Positions 24,872 to 33,240 are shown, counted from the first letter of the stretch. The stretch: DNA of 64,000 nt from Methanoculleus sp. (GCF_020696975.1 NZ_JAJGBK010000020.1:1-64000), one strand, 5' to 3'. A program made the numbers and translations. Notes: generated from the letters alone by a model not told the origin.

Positions 24872-25276
24872 ATGGTTGCACTTACTGAAGAGATGAAGAT
24901 GGCGTTTCGGACGATGAAGGCCTTCCCGGTCGCCACGGCCTCAAAGGACGGGTGGCCGAACGTGGTGCCGATCGGGTTCGTCGAGCTCGTCGATGATGAG
25001 ACGATCTGGATTGCGGACAACTTCATGAAGAAGACGCTGGCAAACGTCCAGGAGAACCCGAAGGTCTCCATCTACGTCTGGGGGCCCGAGACGAAGGGCT
25101 GCTTCCAGGTCAAGGGCGACGTCGAGATCAGGACCAGCGGGCCGGAGTTTGAGAAGATGCAGTTTACCGTCCACTCGAAGATGGCGAAGGCTCCGGCAAA
25201 GAGTCTCCTCATCATGAAGATCCGCGAGGTCTACGAGTGTTCTCCCGGCGCAAAGGCCGGGGAGAAGATCCTTTAA
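24872..25276 (+). CDS. PPOX-type FMN-binding split-barrel protein
   Basis: 134 residues. It has the pattern MKAFPVATASKDGWPNVVPI near 15-34, then TIWIADNFMKKTLANVQENP near 48-67, VSIYVWGP, and CFQVKGDVEI near 82-91, all typical of small pyridoxamine 5'-phosphate oxidase-like flavin-binding proteins common in methanogens. The FMN cofactor is inferred from the family. It is followed by TTTTTT (25278-25283). Confidence 0.88.
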   Translation: MVALTEEMKMAFRTMKAFPVATASKDGWPNVVPIGFVELVDDETIWIADNFMKKTLANVQENPKVSIYVWGPETKGCFQVKGDVEIRTSGPEFEKMQFTVHSKMAKAPAKSLLIMKIREVYECSPGAKAGEKIL

Positions 25277-25277
25277 C

Positions 25278-25283
25278 TTTTTT
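25278..25283 (+). terminator. T-run after the PPOX-like gene
   Basis: Six T immediately after the stop codon (TAACTTTTTTCTG), a likely archaeal U-tract terminator. Confidence 0.4.
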
Positions 25284-25478
25284 CTGCGGGATCTCTGTCG
25301 GGATCTGCCATGGGCAGTATCCACGGCCTTCTCCCAGGTTCTCTTGTGCCGCAGGCGACTACCCACCCACAGATTTCCGTTGGCTATTGCCACTGGGGGA
25401 GGCGGATCGCGGGGAGGGGGGAGCATCCCCCTCCCCTATCTCCACTCCTAAACTGATGTCTACAACCCCACCCCACCC

Positions 25479-25613
25479 GGCCTTCGGCCTCCTCAGTCGC
25501 ACCTAGCGGTGCTCAAACTCCTGCCGTTCCGGCAGTCGCAACTCGCACCTGCGGTGCTCGAACTCTGCTCCTCGAAACCCTGCGGGTTTCTCGAACTCCG
25601 TCCTTTCAGGACG
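25479..25613. repeat. Array of short hairpins joined by TCGAACTC linkers
   Basis: Six consecutive perfect hairpins occupy 135 bases: GGCC-TTC-GGCC, GCACC-TAGC-GGTGC, CTGCCG-TTC-CGGCAG, GCACC-TGC-GGTGC, GAAACCC-TGC-GGGTTTC and CGTCCT-TTC-AGGACG. Stems differ in sequence, but loops are TTC or TGC and the linkers are TCAAACTC, TCGCAACTC, TCGAACTCTGCTCCTC and TCGAACTC. The array lies in the 575-base gene-free gap 25277-25851. Degenerate relatives are seen at 26775, 27614, 45676 and 46001. This resembles no REP/BIME family that I can name. The ORFs across it are products of the repeat. Confidence 0.85.
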
Positions 25614-25670
25614 TCGTTCTCCGGAGCATCGTTCCCCACACCTCGGGGCGGGGGCAGTGCATGGCGATAT

Positions 25671-25690
25671 CCCCACGGTCCACTGTACGG
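25671..25690. repeat. Dispersed intergenic repeat CCACGGTCCACTGT, copy 1
   Basis: CCCCACGGTCCACTGTACGG. Related copies are at 27633-27650 and 62400-62421, all between genes; CCTCCACTGTACG near 45510 is a partial match. The shared core is CCACGGTCCAC(T/G)GT. Confidence 0.55.
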
Positions 25691-25851
25691 GACTTTTCAC
25701 GAACCCAAACGGTTCTGGCGATCACCTAAAGAGGCCAGGATCAACCAACCATCTTCCATACGTTCGCGCACCGCCTCGTGGATAGCCCGCCTCCCGGTTC
25801 CGCACATTTTTCCCGCACCGGAGCCAACGCTTCATCCGGAAACGGTGAAAA

Positions 25852-26526
25852 ATGAAGATTACTGCAGTTGTGGGAAGCCCACGGGGGATGAGAAGCAGGA
25901 CAAGAAGGCTTGCAGGCTTCGTGCTTGCCGGGGCCAAAGACGCCGGGGCCGAGGTCGACATCATCGAGATCGCCGATCTGCGGATCACCCCCTGCACGGC
26001 CTGCGAGAGCTGCAGCCTGGACGGGAAGTGCGTCTTTGCCGACGATCTCTCCGTCGCATACGACCGGATGCTGGATGCCGACGGGCTGGTGCTCGCCTCG
26101 CCGGTCTACGTCGACAGCGTCAGCGGCCAGATGAAGATCTTCATCGACCGGCTGGCGGACGCGATGCACTACCAGGCCTTCGCCGGGAAATACGGCTGCA
26201 GTGTGGCGACCACCGGGGTCTCGGGAGGCGACGCGGTCGCCGGCTACCTGAACCACGTGCTCAACTACTTCGGGGTGACGACGGTCGGGGGGATGAGCGT
26301 CGCACTCGATGACGATGCGGAGGCGCTCGACCGGGCGGAAGACGCGGCACGCGAGCTCGGGAGGCGGCTCGTCCGCGCCATCGACGAACGGCCGCAGTAC
26401 CCGGACCAGGAGGCCGAGATGGCAGAGAACCGGGAGTACTTTGCCGGTATAGTGCGGACGAACCGCGACTGGCGGCCGGACGAATACGAGCGGTGGGTCC
26501 GGGCGGGCTGGATCAGGGAGGAGTGA
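25852..26526 (+). CDS. Iron-sulfur flavoprotein (Isf family)
   Basis: 224 residues. The flavodoxin-like FMN loop is VVGSPRGMRSRTRRL near 5-19. A compact cysteine motif CTACESCSLDGKC near 47-59 (C-x2-C-x2-C-x5-C) is that of methanogen iron-sulfur flavoproteins, which carry FMN and a 4Fe-4S cluster and move electrons from ferredoxin, with proposed roles against O2 or peroxide. ASPVYVDSVSGQMKIFIDR near 83-101 is the second flavin-contact region. The C-terminal 50 residues (REYFAGIVRTNRDWRPDEY) are a common Isf tail. It stands alone in a repeat-rich region. Confidence 0.9.
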   Translation: MKITAVVGSPRGMRSRTRRLAGFVLAGAKDAGAEVDIIEIADLRITPCTACESCSLDGKCVFADDLSVAYDRMLDADGLVLASPVYVDSVSGQMKIFIDRLADAMHYQAFAGKYGCSVATTGVSGGDAVAGYLNHVLNYFGVTTVGGMSVALDDDAEALDRAEDAARELGRRLVRAIDERPQYPDQEAEMAENREYFAGIVRTNRDWRPDEYERWVRAGWIREE

Positions 26527-26567
26527 GACGGCGGCTGTGATGATCTCAAGCACTATCGTTATCGAGT

Positions 26568-26843
26568 TCACGAGTCTGAGCGTCGCGGTGGTGGAGTGTT
26601 TTGGGCATAGGCGAACTCAAAAACCTCGCGGCCCCGGAAGAGCGTGTGGCCGTAGCGCCAAACTACGTAGCTGCTATAGGGAAAGAAGAAGACGAGCGAC
26701 ATGAAGATTATTGAAACTTTCAGATTGTTCTTGAAGTTGTCCCAAAACGCTGTTGCCGGAAGAGGGACACCTTCGCGCCTGATGGTGCTCGAGCTCCGGC
26801 CCTTCAGCCCTTCGGCACTCTCGAAGACCTTCGGTCTTCTCAC
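26568..26843 (-). pseudogene. ORF remnant of a membrane protein merged with repeat sequence
   Basis: The 91-codon ORF reads as repeat-derived sequence in its first 30 residues (VFESAEGLKGRSSSTIRREG), then changes to protein-like, AT-richer sequence with one hydrophobic helix (LKVSIIFMSLVFFFPYSSYV) and a charged tail. It lacks its own start signal and lies just downstream of a membrane-protein gene on the same strand. It looks like the 3' end of a lost gene; a small real gene starting at the internal Met (MSLVFFFPYSSYV) is the alternative. Confidence 0.35.
26775..26839. repeat. Degenerate copy of the short-hairpin array
   Basis: GCGCC-TGAT-GGTGC is followed by TCGAGCTC (26789-26796, the linker of the main array with one change), then a decayed unit, then the perfect hairpin GAAGACC-TTC-GGTCTTC (26823-26839), whose TTC loop is as in the main array. 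Confidence 0.6.
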
Positions 26844-26882
26844 GGTCGCTTCCGCTCACGCTTCGAAGATTATAGCATGCTC

Positions 26883-27476
26883 CTAAGAATTACGATCATC
26901 TGCTGGCATGAGAGCCAATGCGATGTAACACAGCCCGATGACCGGCATCAGTATGAGCAAGTAAATAATCTCCAGTCCGGAGATAACAGCCCATGACGTC
27001 CGGAGCGGGAACAGAACAGCGCGAACTACGGCGTAACAACTGAAGACTGCGTAGATACTGATCAATGCCGGGATAATCATAACAACAGTGGCTGCAATCC
27101 GTTTTGACGCGGAATATGCCCCGAAAAAACCCACGGAGGTTATCGGGAGAAGCACGAGAGGAATATACAGGAATTCCATTATATACATTCCTCCAGAAAT
27201 CATGACAAGTGGTCCTATGACGGTGATAACGATCAGGACGATGGTATGGGGAATTCCGAGGTACCATTTCTTTGATCTGTTCTGGATATTCTTCAGGACC
27301 AGAACTGTTCCCGCCAGGGATACGAAGCCGAAAGCAGTCGGAACAAGACCCCAGAACCAATTCATATTTGGCGGGACAGGTAGAGGGGGTCCCAATAAGA
27401 CCAGAAGATAAAAGTTTACAAAGAAAAAGTAGATCGCTGAACTGCACAACAGCGGGATGGCGAGATTGTTCCTCAT
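26883..27476 (-). CDS. Six-helix membrane protein of unknown function
   Basis: 197 residues from ATG 27476, preferred over the track start because AAGGAG lies 7 bases before it. Six or so hydrophobic segments are visible: SAIYFFFVNFYLLVLL, a second near 45 (GLVPTAFGFVSLAGTVLVL), HTIVLIVITVIGPLVMIS, MEFLYIPLVLLPITSVGFF, VVMIIPALISIYAVFSCYAV and IIYLLILMPVIGLCYIALAL. Loops are short, with no conserved motif. Its AT content is clearly higher than the genes around it, which suggests recent acquisition. No family recognised. Confidence 0.7.
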   Translation of the reverse strand: MRNNLAIPLLCSSAIYFFFVNFYLLVLLGPPLPVPPNMNWFWGLVPTAFGFVSLAGTVLVLKNIQNRSKKWYLGIPHTIVLIVITVIGPLVMISGGMYIMEFLYIPLVLLPITSVGFFGAYSASKRIAATVVMIIPALISIYAVFSCYAVVRAVLFPLRTSWAVISGLEIIYLLILMPVIGLCYIALALMPADDRNS

Positions 27477-27613
27477 AACGTGCTCCTTAAATAATTGGAT
27501 GCTTTTCAATCGGTAAGATTTATCGATCTATCGGATTTGTTGAATCCCCACCAGTTGGTTCTCGAAAGTCACACTCATGGGGCACTCCGAGACACGGCTT
27601 CCCCCCGGGTATC

Positions 27614-27650
27614 GCACCTGGTGGTGCGCAGGCCACCACGGTCCACTGTC
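27614..27650. repeat. Hairpin unit beside CCACGGTCCACTGT repeat, copy 2
   Basis: GCACC-TGGT-GGTGC (27614-27627) is one unit of the hairpin family. Six bases on is CACCACGGTCCACTGTCGGG, the second copy of the other dispersed repeat. The two families co-occur at this site and in the 25.5-25.7 kb gap. The remaining gap (27477-27821) shows no gene. Confidence 0.55.
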
Positions 27651-27821
27651 GGGAGACATGCCGAGGGAAAAGGCCGATCCCGGGGACAAACCGGGTCAGC
27701 ACCGCCCTCATCGGGGCAGGGAAAGACCGGAACAGGGTTTCAACAGAGCGGAGCTATCCGCTTCTTGAAGGGTGAAATGGCTGGAAATTGCCAAATTTGA
27801 AAAACTGCACAAAATCGTGAG

Positions 27822-27906
27822 CGCCGGGAGGGAGATTTGAACTCCCGAGGTGCCAGGCACCAGTGGCTTTCAAGGCCACCGCCTTCCCGGACTAGACTAT
27901 CCCGGC
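27822..27906 (-). tRNA. tRNA-Ser (anticodon TGA)
   Basis: On the minus strand an 85-base cloverleaf folds: acceptor GCCGGGA/TCCCGGC, discriminator G, D arm with TAGTCCGG, anticodon stem GTGGC/GCCAC around CTTGAAA (anticodon TGA), a long variable arm built on GGTGCC/GGCACC, and T arm GGGAG-TTCAAAT-CTCCC. The long variable arm fits serine, and TGA reads UCN codons. No CCA is encoded. The repeat-rich region lies on its 3' side. Confidence 0.93.
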
Positions 27907-27945
27907 TCGCCTTAACCTATTGGTCGTGGGACAAAAAAAGGTTGT

Positions 27946-29028
27946 TCATCCCCGTCGGGCGAGGACGACTACAACAAGCCCGAGGAGTGCCAGGGCCACC
28001 GGGAGTGGTGCAGCCTGGGCGGGGGTGGGGGTCGCGTCCCCGAAGAGAGCGGGCGCAGCCTGGCTCACCCTGACCGATTCGGCGTTCGCGGCCGAGATCT
28101 GGACCGTTCCGCTGTCGTTGTAACTCATGGGATAGACCTTGACATAGACCACGCCTCCCCGCGCCGCAAACTCTGCGGTCTCGGGTTCGAGCAGGCCTTT
28201 GTTGTTCACTTTATGGAACCGCTCATCCTCGTCGATGTACTCGACCACCCAGTCGATCCCGGCCGAGGTCGCGATCGTCACCGTGCCGCTCCGGGTATCG
28301 ATCTCAAAGTATGCCGGGGCGGATCGTGTGGCGGGAGCACTGGCGGATATCCCCGGGGTCTCCGTGGGAGTCGGCGCACCGCTTACCACAAAGTCCCGGG
28401 TATCGATGTAGCCCCTGGTATCGGCGAAGGTGACCTTGTATGAGCCTCCGCTGGAGATGGGCACCGCCGTGCCGAATCCGCCGTTTGCATCAGTGCTGAT
28501 GAACTCCGGCCCATAGACGATGAAACCGTCATGCTCTACCTGGATCTGCACGCCCGAACTGCCGATGCCGCTGACCGCCCCCTGGAGGTCGAGATATCCG
28601 TCGAAGTCCTGGTTGAGCGGGGAGTTCACCGTGAGACTTCCGGACCGGTCGACCAGGGTGACGATCTGCCGGATGGTCGAACTGCCGCCGAAGGTGGTCT
28701 GCGTGGGATCGATGAGCTCAATCGTGTACAATCCTGCAGCAAGACCGCTGGTCTCGAACGTCGCGGAGAACGACCCGTCCTGCTGCACGACGATCGTCTT
28801 GCGGTCCACTTCGCGCTTCGAGTGCTGGGCATAGTACAGGACAACCTCCGTGCTGAACCCGGGGTTGAGCGAAGGTTTTGTGAGCCCTTTCGTGATCGTG
28901 GTGCCCGTGACCTCGAGCGGTTCGCCGACGTTCACTGTCTGTGGAGCACTGATTGCGACGTACGCAGCTGATGCCGTACCAACAAGCAGCATCGCAGCGA
29001 TGACCGTCAGCCATGCGATCCTTTTCAT
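27946..29028 (-). CDS. Surface protein with signal peptide and C-terminal membrane anchor
   Basis: 360 residues. The signal peptide is AWLTVIAAMLLVGTASA (5-21). Residues 22-225 form two or three Ig-like beta modules (APQTVNVGEPLEVTGTTI, then SGSLTVNSPLNQDFDGYLDL), the layout of methanogen S-layer-related surface proteins. A Pro/Thr linker (PTPTETPG) precedes a C-terminal beta domain (AYFEIDTRSGTVTIATSAG). The tail TPTPAQAAPLPVALALLGLV followed by VVVLARRG is a Pro-rich stalk, membrane helix and basic stop, typical of anchored archaeal surface proteins. Function beyond the envelope is unknown. Confidence 0.85.
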   Translation of the reverse strand: MKRIAWLTVIAAMLLVGTASAAYVAISAPQTVNVGEPLEVTGTTITKGLTKPSLNPGFSTEVVLYYAQHSKREVDRKTIVVQQDGSFSATFETSGLAAGLYTIELIDPTQTTFGGSSTIRQIVTLVDRSGSLTVNSPLNQDFDGYLDLQGAVSGIGSSGVQIQVEHDGFIVYGPEFISTDANGGFGTAVPISSGGSYKVTFADTRGYIDTRDFVVSGAPTPTETPGISASAPATRSAPAYFEIDTRSGTVTIATSAGIDWVVEYIDEDERFHKVNNKGLLEPETAEFAARGGVVYVKVYPMSYNDSGTVQISAANAESVRVSQAAPALFGDATPTPAQAAPLPVALALLGLVVVVLARRG

Positions 29029-29056
29029 ACCAGTACATCAACGAATATGAGGTATA

Positions 29057-30043
29057 ATGCTATCCAAATCAATCGAGAAGCCGCTGGCGTCCTGGCGGGG
29101 GAAAGACCGTTACGATGGGCAGATCCTCGATACGCTGACGATAATCTTTCGGAGCGGCGGATGCTCCTGGAACCGGTGCCGTATGTGCGGCTACCGGCAC
29201 GAACGCTACCTGGCCCTCCCCCGGGATGAGCTCGCCGACCGGCTGATCCGCCAGGTCCGCTGGGTGAAAGAGAACTTCCGGGACGAGGATTACCAGATGC
29301 TGAAGATCTTCACGTCAGGGAGTTTCTTCGATCCCGATGAGGTCCCCCTCGCCGCCCGGCGCGCAGTTGCGGAGGCGTTCCGGGGCAAACTCGTGATCGC
29401 CGAGACGCGGCCCGAATACGTCGACGCGGAGGCGCTCCGGGAGTTTCGGGAGGGTATCGATACCGGCGCCTGGTCTAGACCGCTCTCTATCGCCGTGGGC
29501 CTTGAGACCACGAACGACGCCATCCGGGAGAAAAGCATCGACAAAGGGTTCACATATGCCGACTTTCTCAGTGCCGCAGAGGTTGCACACACTGCAGGTG
29601 CCGGCGTCAAGGCCTACCTCTTGATGAAGCCGCCGTTCCTGACCGAGCGCGAGGCGCGTGACGACATGGTGCGCTCCATTAAGGACGTCGCTTCTATCGC
29701 GGACAGCATCTCCATGAACCTCTGCACCGTCCAGAGCAGGACCGAGGTCGAGCGCCTCTGGAACCAGCACGCCTATCGCCCGCCGTACCTCTGGAGCGTC
29801 CTTGACGTGCTGATCGGCTCCCCGGTGCATGTCCTCTGCGACCCTGTCGGCGGCGGGCAGGTCCGGGGGCCTCACAACTGCGGCGCCTGCGACGCCCCGA
29901 TCGTGAAAGGGATCGGCGACTACTCGCTGACCGGGGATGTGGGGCTCCTGCGTGCCCTTGCGGAGACGGAGTGCGGGTGCAAAGAAGAGTGGGAGTTTGT
30001 GCTGGACCGGGAAGAGCCGTTCTGTATGCCGCTCACCCGCTAA
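29057..30043 (+). CDS. raSEA: Archaeosine synthesis radical SAM enzyme RaSEA
   Basis: 328 residues. The radical SAM cluster motif is GGCSWNRCRMCGYRHER near 35-51 (C-x4-C-x2-C, the unusual spacing of this TIGR01210-type family). SGSFFDPDEVP near 90 and LSIAVGLETTNDAIREKSID near 143-162 are further family signatures. The C-terminal cysteines (PHNCGACDAP, then ECGCKEEW) are also conserved. RaSEA works with ArcS to turn the lysine-adduct preQ0 intermediate at position 15 of tRNA into archaeosine. Its end overlaps the convergent LOR/SDH gene by 4 bases. Confidence 0.93.
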   Translation: MLSKSIEKPLASWRGKDRYDGQILDTLTIIFRSGGCSWNRCRMCGYRHERYLALPRDELADRLIRQVRWVKENFRDEDYQMLKIFTSGSFFDPDEVPLAARRAVAEAFRGKLVIAETRPEYVDAEALREFREGIDTGAWSRPLSIAVGLETTNDAIREKSIDKGFTYADFLSAAEVAHTAGAGVKAYLLMKPPFLTEREARDDMVRSIKDVASIADSISMNLCTVQSRTEVERLWNQHAYRPPYLWSVLDVLIGSPVHVLCDPVGGGQVRGPHNCGACDAPIVKGIGDYSLTGDVGLLRALAETECGCKEEWEFVLDREEPFCMPLTR

Positions 30044-31269
30044 CACTTCTCCTGTTCTTCGAGTTGCTCACAGAGCAGCGGGAGGAACGTCCCGGCGTCG
30101 CTGACGACGCCGATGGCCTGCGTTGTGCCCCGGTCCATCAGTTTCGTCACCGATGCCGGGTTGATATCGACGCAGACGGTCTTGACGTACGAGGGAAGGC
30201 AGTTCCCGACGGCGATGGAGTGGAGGAGTGTTCCTACCATCAGCACCATCCCGACATCATGGATGTGGTGGCGCATGGCGTCCTGCGCTACGACGACATC
30301 CGTGATTGTATCGGGAAGCGGTCCGTCGTCACGGATGGAGCCGGCAAGCACGAACGGGATGCCCTTCTTCACGCATTCATACATGATCCCGCCGGTGACG
30401 ACCCCCTGGTCGACCGCGTTCTTGATGGACCCGGCACGCATGATCTCGCTGATAGCGCGGATGTGGTGCTTGTGCCCGCCGGTGATGAGTGTGCCTGTCT
30501 TGACGTCCATCCCGAGCGACGTGCCGAAGAGGTTGGACTCGATATCGTGGGTGGCAAGCGCATTTCCTGCGAAGAGCACGTCGATATAGCCTTCGTGGAT
30601 CATCCTGGCAAGGGCGTCGGCCGCTCCTGTGTGCACGATTGCCGGGCCGCCGACGAGCGCGATCTTCCCTCCCTTCTTCTTCAGCTTCAGGATCTCGCGG
30701 GCAATCTTTTCGATGATCGCCTCGCTCGGCCGTTCTGAAGAGACGGTGCCGTGCATGAACTCGAACGTGCTTACCTTCCGTGGCCGCTCGGGGTAGACTA
30801 CCCGAACCCCTGCCTCGCTGACGACGACGGCGTCGCCGGCCTTGATCTTCGAGATCGGGGTGCAGAACGCCCGTTTTGCCTTCTCATCGACGACGATATG
30901 GCAATCCATCTCGATGCGCTCGACGGGCAGCCACTCATCCTGGTATTTCACGAAGGTCGGGTGGTTGGTCGTCGAGTAGAAGCCCTTGGGAAGGATCCGG
31001 TCGCCCTCTGCCGGTACGAGGGTGACGTCGTCGATCTCGGGGGAGCGTGCGCCGAGCCGGTGCAGCTCGGAGAGGATGGCGTCGAGCTGCCATTCGGTTG
31101 GTGCGGCCACCCGGAGCCGCGCATAACTTGTGTCCGTCTTCTGCTTCCCGACATTGAACGTGAGGATCTCGAATTCTCCCCCCATATCCATGATCCTGTC
31201 AAACACCAGGGTCATGATGCCTGAGTCGATGATATGGCCCTCTAGTTCGATTTCCCGGCAGCAATCCAT
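30040..31269 (-). CDS. LOR/SDH-family enzyme (TIGR00300; archaeal ornithine cyclodeaminase type)
   Basis: About 409 residues from ATG 31269, chosen because the family begins REIELEGHIIDSGIM; the track start adds 30 residues of poor quality. The N-terminal 170 residues are the LOR/SDH bifunctional-enzyme conserved domain (GGEFEILTFNVGKQKTDTSY). The C-terminal half binds a dinucleotide (KKGGKIALVGGPAIVHTGA near 200-218) and carries FAGNALATHDIESNLFGTSL and TGGHKHHIRAISEI. Methanogen members are reported as NAD-linked ornithine cyclodeaminases; that activity is taken from the family. No operon partner is close. Confidence 0.85.
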   Translation of the reverse strand: MDCCREIELEGHIIDSGIMTLVFDRIMDMGGEFEILTFNVGKQKTDTSYARLRVAAPTEWQLDAILSELHRLGARSPEIDDVTLVPAEGDRILPKGFYSTTNHPTFVKYQDEWLPVERIEMDCHIVVDEKAKRAFCTPISKIKAGDAVVVSEAGVRVVYPERPRKVSTFEFMHGTVSSERPSEAIIEKIAREILKLKKKGGKIALVGGPAIVHTGAADALARMIHEGYIDVLFAGNALATHDIESNLFGTSLGMDVKTGTLITGGHKHHIRAISEIMRAGSIKNAVDQGVVTGGIMYECVKKGIPFVLAGSIRDDGPLPDTITDVVVAQDAMRHHIHDVGMVLMVGTLLHSIAVGNCLPSYVKTVCVDINPASVTKLMDRGTTQAIGVVSDAGTFLPLLCEQLEEQEKC

Positions 31270-31568
31270 GTATAGGGGTTGGTGATAGTCCGATAATACA
31301 GTTTCCCCGCATGTCTGCTCCCCCGGAACGCCACCTCTGCCACCGGTCTGCGACGACATTCCCCCCGGGGAGTATCGCCGTCCATTGTCTCCATTGGCGC
31401 AACGGCCGGCGGGTTGAATGAGCGCTACATCCGCGGTGCCGAGGGGGTGGGTTTTGAGAAGACCAAACGCCCTGGGTGAGATAACGGGACTTCTGCCATC
31501 AAATGGGGGAGATGCGGCGGTGCAGTGATTCCGGTAACGGTGTTATGGAGCCGGGCGCACCCCGGGTT

Positions 31569-32174
31569 TTATTCACTCCGCTTCCGGCAGAGGTACCCTT
31601 GCACCAGCGCCAGTTCCTCGCGCGTGTTGATGTTGAAGACGAGCCTCTGGTCGTGCAGGAGGAGCCGCAGTTCTTCCTCCGGGCCGTCGAGGCCTCCGGC
31701 CGTCAGGATGTTGATCCCGGCGGGGCAGGCCGGGATGCCGTCGATCACTTCCATATACTGCGTGCGGCAGCCGTGCTCTCGATAGAGCTCGCGGGGGACC
31801 CACGTGGAGCATGCCGGCACTCCTGCCCGGGACCAGGCGTCCTCGACGCCGGTGATGATCTCGGGCGCAAGGCAGGGGAGGTCGGATACGCAGGTAAAGA
31901 AGGGTGTTCCAGCCTCCGCGAGATCTATTGCCGCTGCACGGATATCCTCGACGTAACCGAGCCCTTCGGCCTCATACAGGGTGATCCCCTGTGCCCGGCA
32001 CCAGTTCTTGGTGAACGGTGTCTTGTGCGAGGCGACCACGACCACATCGTGCCCCGCGGATGCGAAGGCGTCGATGACATACGAGAGCATCGGCTTAGCA
32101 CAGATCGTGACCAGCGGCTTTTCGCCCATTCGGAGCCGCGATCCCTCTCCCCCGGCCATGATCAGGGCAAGCAT
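31569..32174 (-). CDS. cobY: Adenosylcobinamide-phosphate guanylyltransferase CobY
   Basis: 201 residues, the archaeal non-orthologous replacement of CobU. The nucleotidyltransferase loop is LIMAGGEGSRLRMGEKPLV at the N-terminus, with the metal-binding region SDLPCLAPEII near 97. It transfers GMP from GTP to adenosylcobinamide phosphate in the nucleotide-loop part of cobalamin synthesis. It overlaps the cobD end by 13 bases, supporting the assignment. A 299-base gap without visible gene follows (31270-31568). Confidence 0.88.
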   Translation of the reverse strand: MLALIMAGGEGSRLRMGEKPLVTICAKPMLSYVIDAFASAGHDVVVVASHKTPFTKNWCRAQGITLYEAEGLGYVEDIRAAAIDLAEAGTPFFTCVSDLPCLAPEIITGVEDAWSRAGVPACSTWVPRELYREHGCRTQYMEVIDGIPACPAGINILTAGGLDGPEEELRLLLHDQRLVFNINTREELALVQGYLCRKRSE

Positions 32175-33160
32175 GCTTCGAGCGCCTCGATGAGTTGTCT
32201 GTTCTCCTCGTGAGTCCGTACGGCCACCCGAATGTGGCGGGGAAGCCCGAACGACCGGCAGTCGCGGACGAGGATGCCGCGCGAGAAGAGCCGGTCGACA
32301 AGCACCTCCGCTTCCAGCGGGACCTCTATTAAGATATAATTTGCAGACGCAGGCTCATAGGTGAGGCCAAGTTCCTTCAGCCGGCCGGAGAGCCAGTCTC
32401 GCTCCATGGCGATTCTCTCCCGCGACTCTTCGAGTCTGTCATAGTGCCGGAAGGCCTCGATCGCGAACGACTCGGCGAACGCGTTGACCGTCCAGGGGAG
32501 GCGGACCGTCTCTATCCTCTCGATGAGTTCGGGCGTGCCGAACCCGTAGCCGAACCTGATGCCCGGCACAGCGAAGCTCTTTGTCAGGGAGCGCAGGACA
32601 AAGAGGTTCTCGTGCGAGACGTCGGCAAGGCTCTGACGCGGATCGGCGAGTTCGATGAAGGCTTCATCGAGGAAGAGGCAGGCTCCCTCTCCGGCGATTC
32701 CGTCAAGCAACTGGAGAACTTCCGGACGGGTATAAAGCCTTCCTGTAGGGTTGTTCGGATTGCAGAGGAACCGGACCGCTGCCCCACTCTCGCAGGTGAC
32801 ACACTGCGCACCGGCCAGCATGACTGCCATCTCGTACTCGGCAAACGTCGGCGGTTTGATGCAGGCGGCATCCCCATCCCCGAGCATGGCAAGACAGAAC
32901 GCGCGGATCAGTTCGACGGATCCGTTGCCGACGGCGACCTCTGTCGCATCATGCCCGAACGTCCTGCCGATCACCTCTCTGAGCATCTCATACCGGTCGT
33001 CCGGGTAGTCTTTCAGCGTCGAAGGGTCCGGCATCCAGGGTATTTCCGGGGGGTAAGGATTAATATTAGCGCTAAAATCGAGTAATTCGCCTCTTGCCCG
33101 GTTGTGATGCCAGCGCACCCGACCGCCATGTTCCATCCTTCTGGGGAGGTTATCTCTCAT
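32162..33160 (-). CDS. cobD: L-threonine-O-3-phosphate decarboxylase (CobD-type PLP enzyme)
   Basis: 332 residues, PLP fold type I near histidinol-phosphate aminotransferase. The N-terminus (HGGRVRWHHNRARGELLDFS) and ANINPYPPEIP near 31-41 are CobD hallmarks. NPNNPTGRLY near 132, LDEAFIEL near 163, the PLP lysine in SLTKSFAVPGIRFGY near 190, and a C-terminal Arg (HIRVAVRT) are present. CobD makes (R)-1-amino-2-propanol phosphate for the cobalamin linker. Overlap with cobY favours CobD over HisC. Confidence 0.85.
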   Translation of the reverse strand: MRDNLPRRMEHGGRVRWHHNRARGELLDFSANINPYPPEIPWMPDPSTLKDYPDDRYEMLREVIGRTFGHDATEVAVGNGSVELIRAFCLAMLGDGDAACIKPPTFAEYEMAVMLAGAQCVTCESGAAVRFLCNPNNPTGRLYTRPEVLQLLDGIAGEGACLFLDEAFIELADPRQSLADVSHENLFVLRSLTKSFAVPGIRFGYGFGTPELIERIETVRLPWTVNAFAESFAIEAFRHYDRLEESRERIAMERDWLSGRLKELGLTYEPASANYILIEVPLEAEVLVDRLFSRGILVRDCRSFGLPRHIRVAVRTHEENRQLIEALEACLP

Positions 33161-33240
33161 ATCTGTGGCAACTCTTTGAGGATACGTTGTCGGCTGCTAT
33201 CCATAAAACCGTTATGTCGGGCAGCATTCCGTTTCAAAAG

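Noticed and set aside
25479-25613. CRISPR array
   Set aside because: Repeats here are short palindromes with constant 8-base linkers; there are no 25-40 base direct repeats with unique spacers, and no cas genes.
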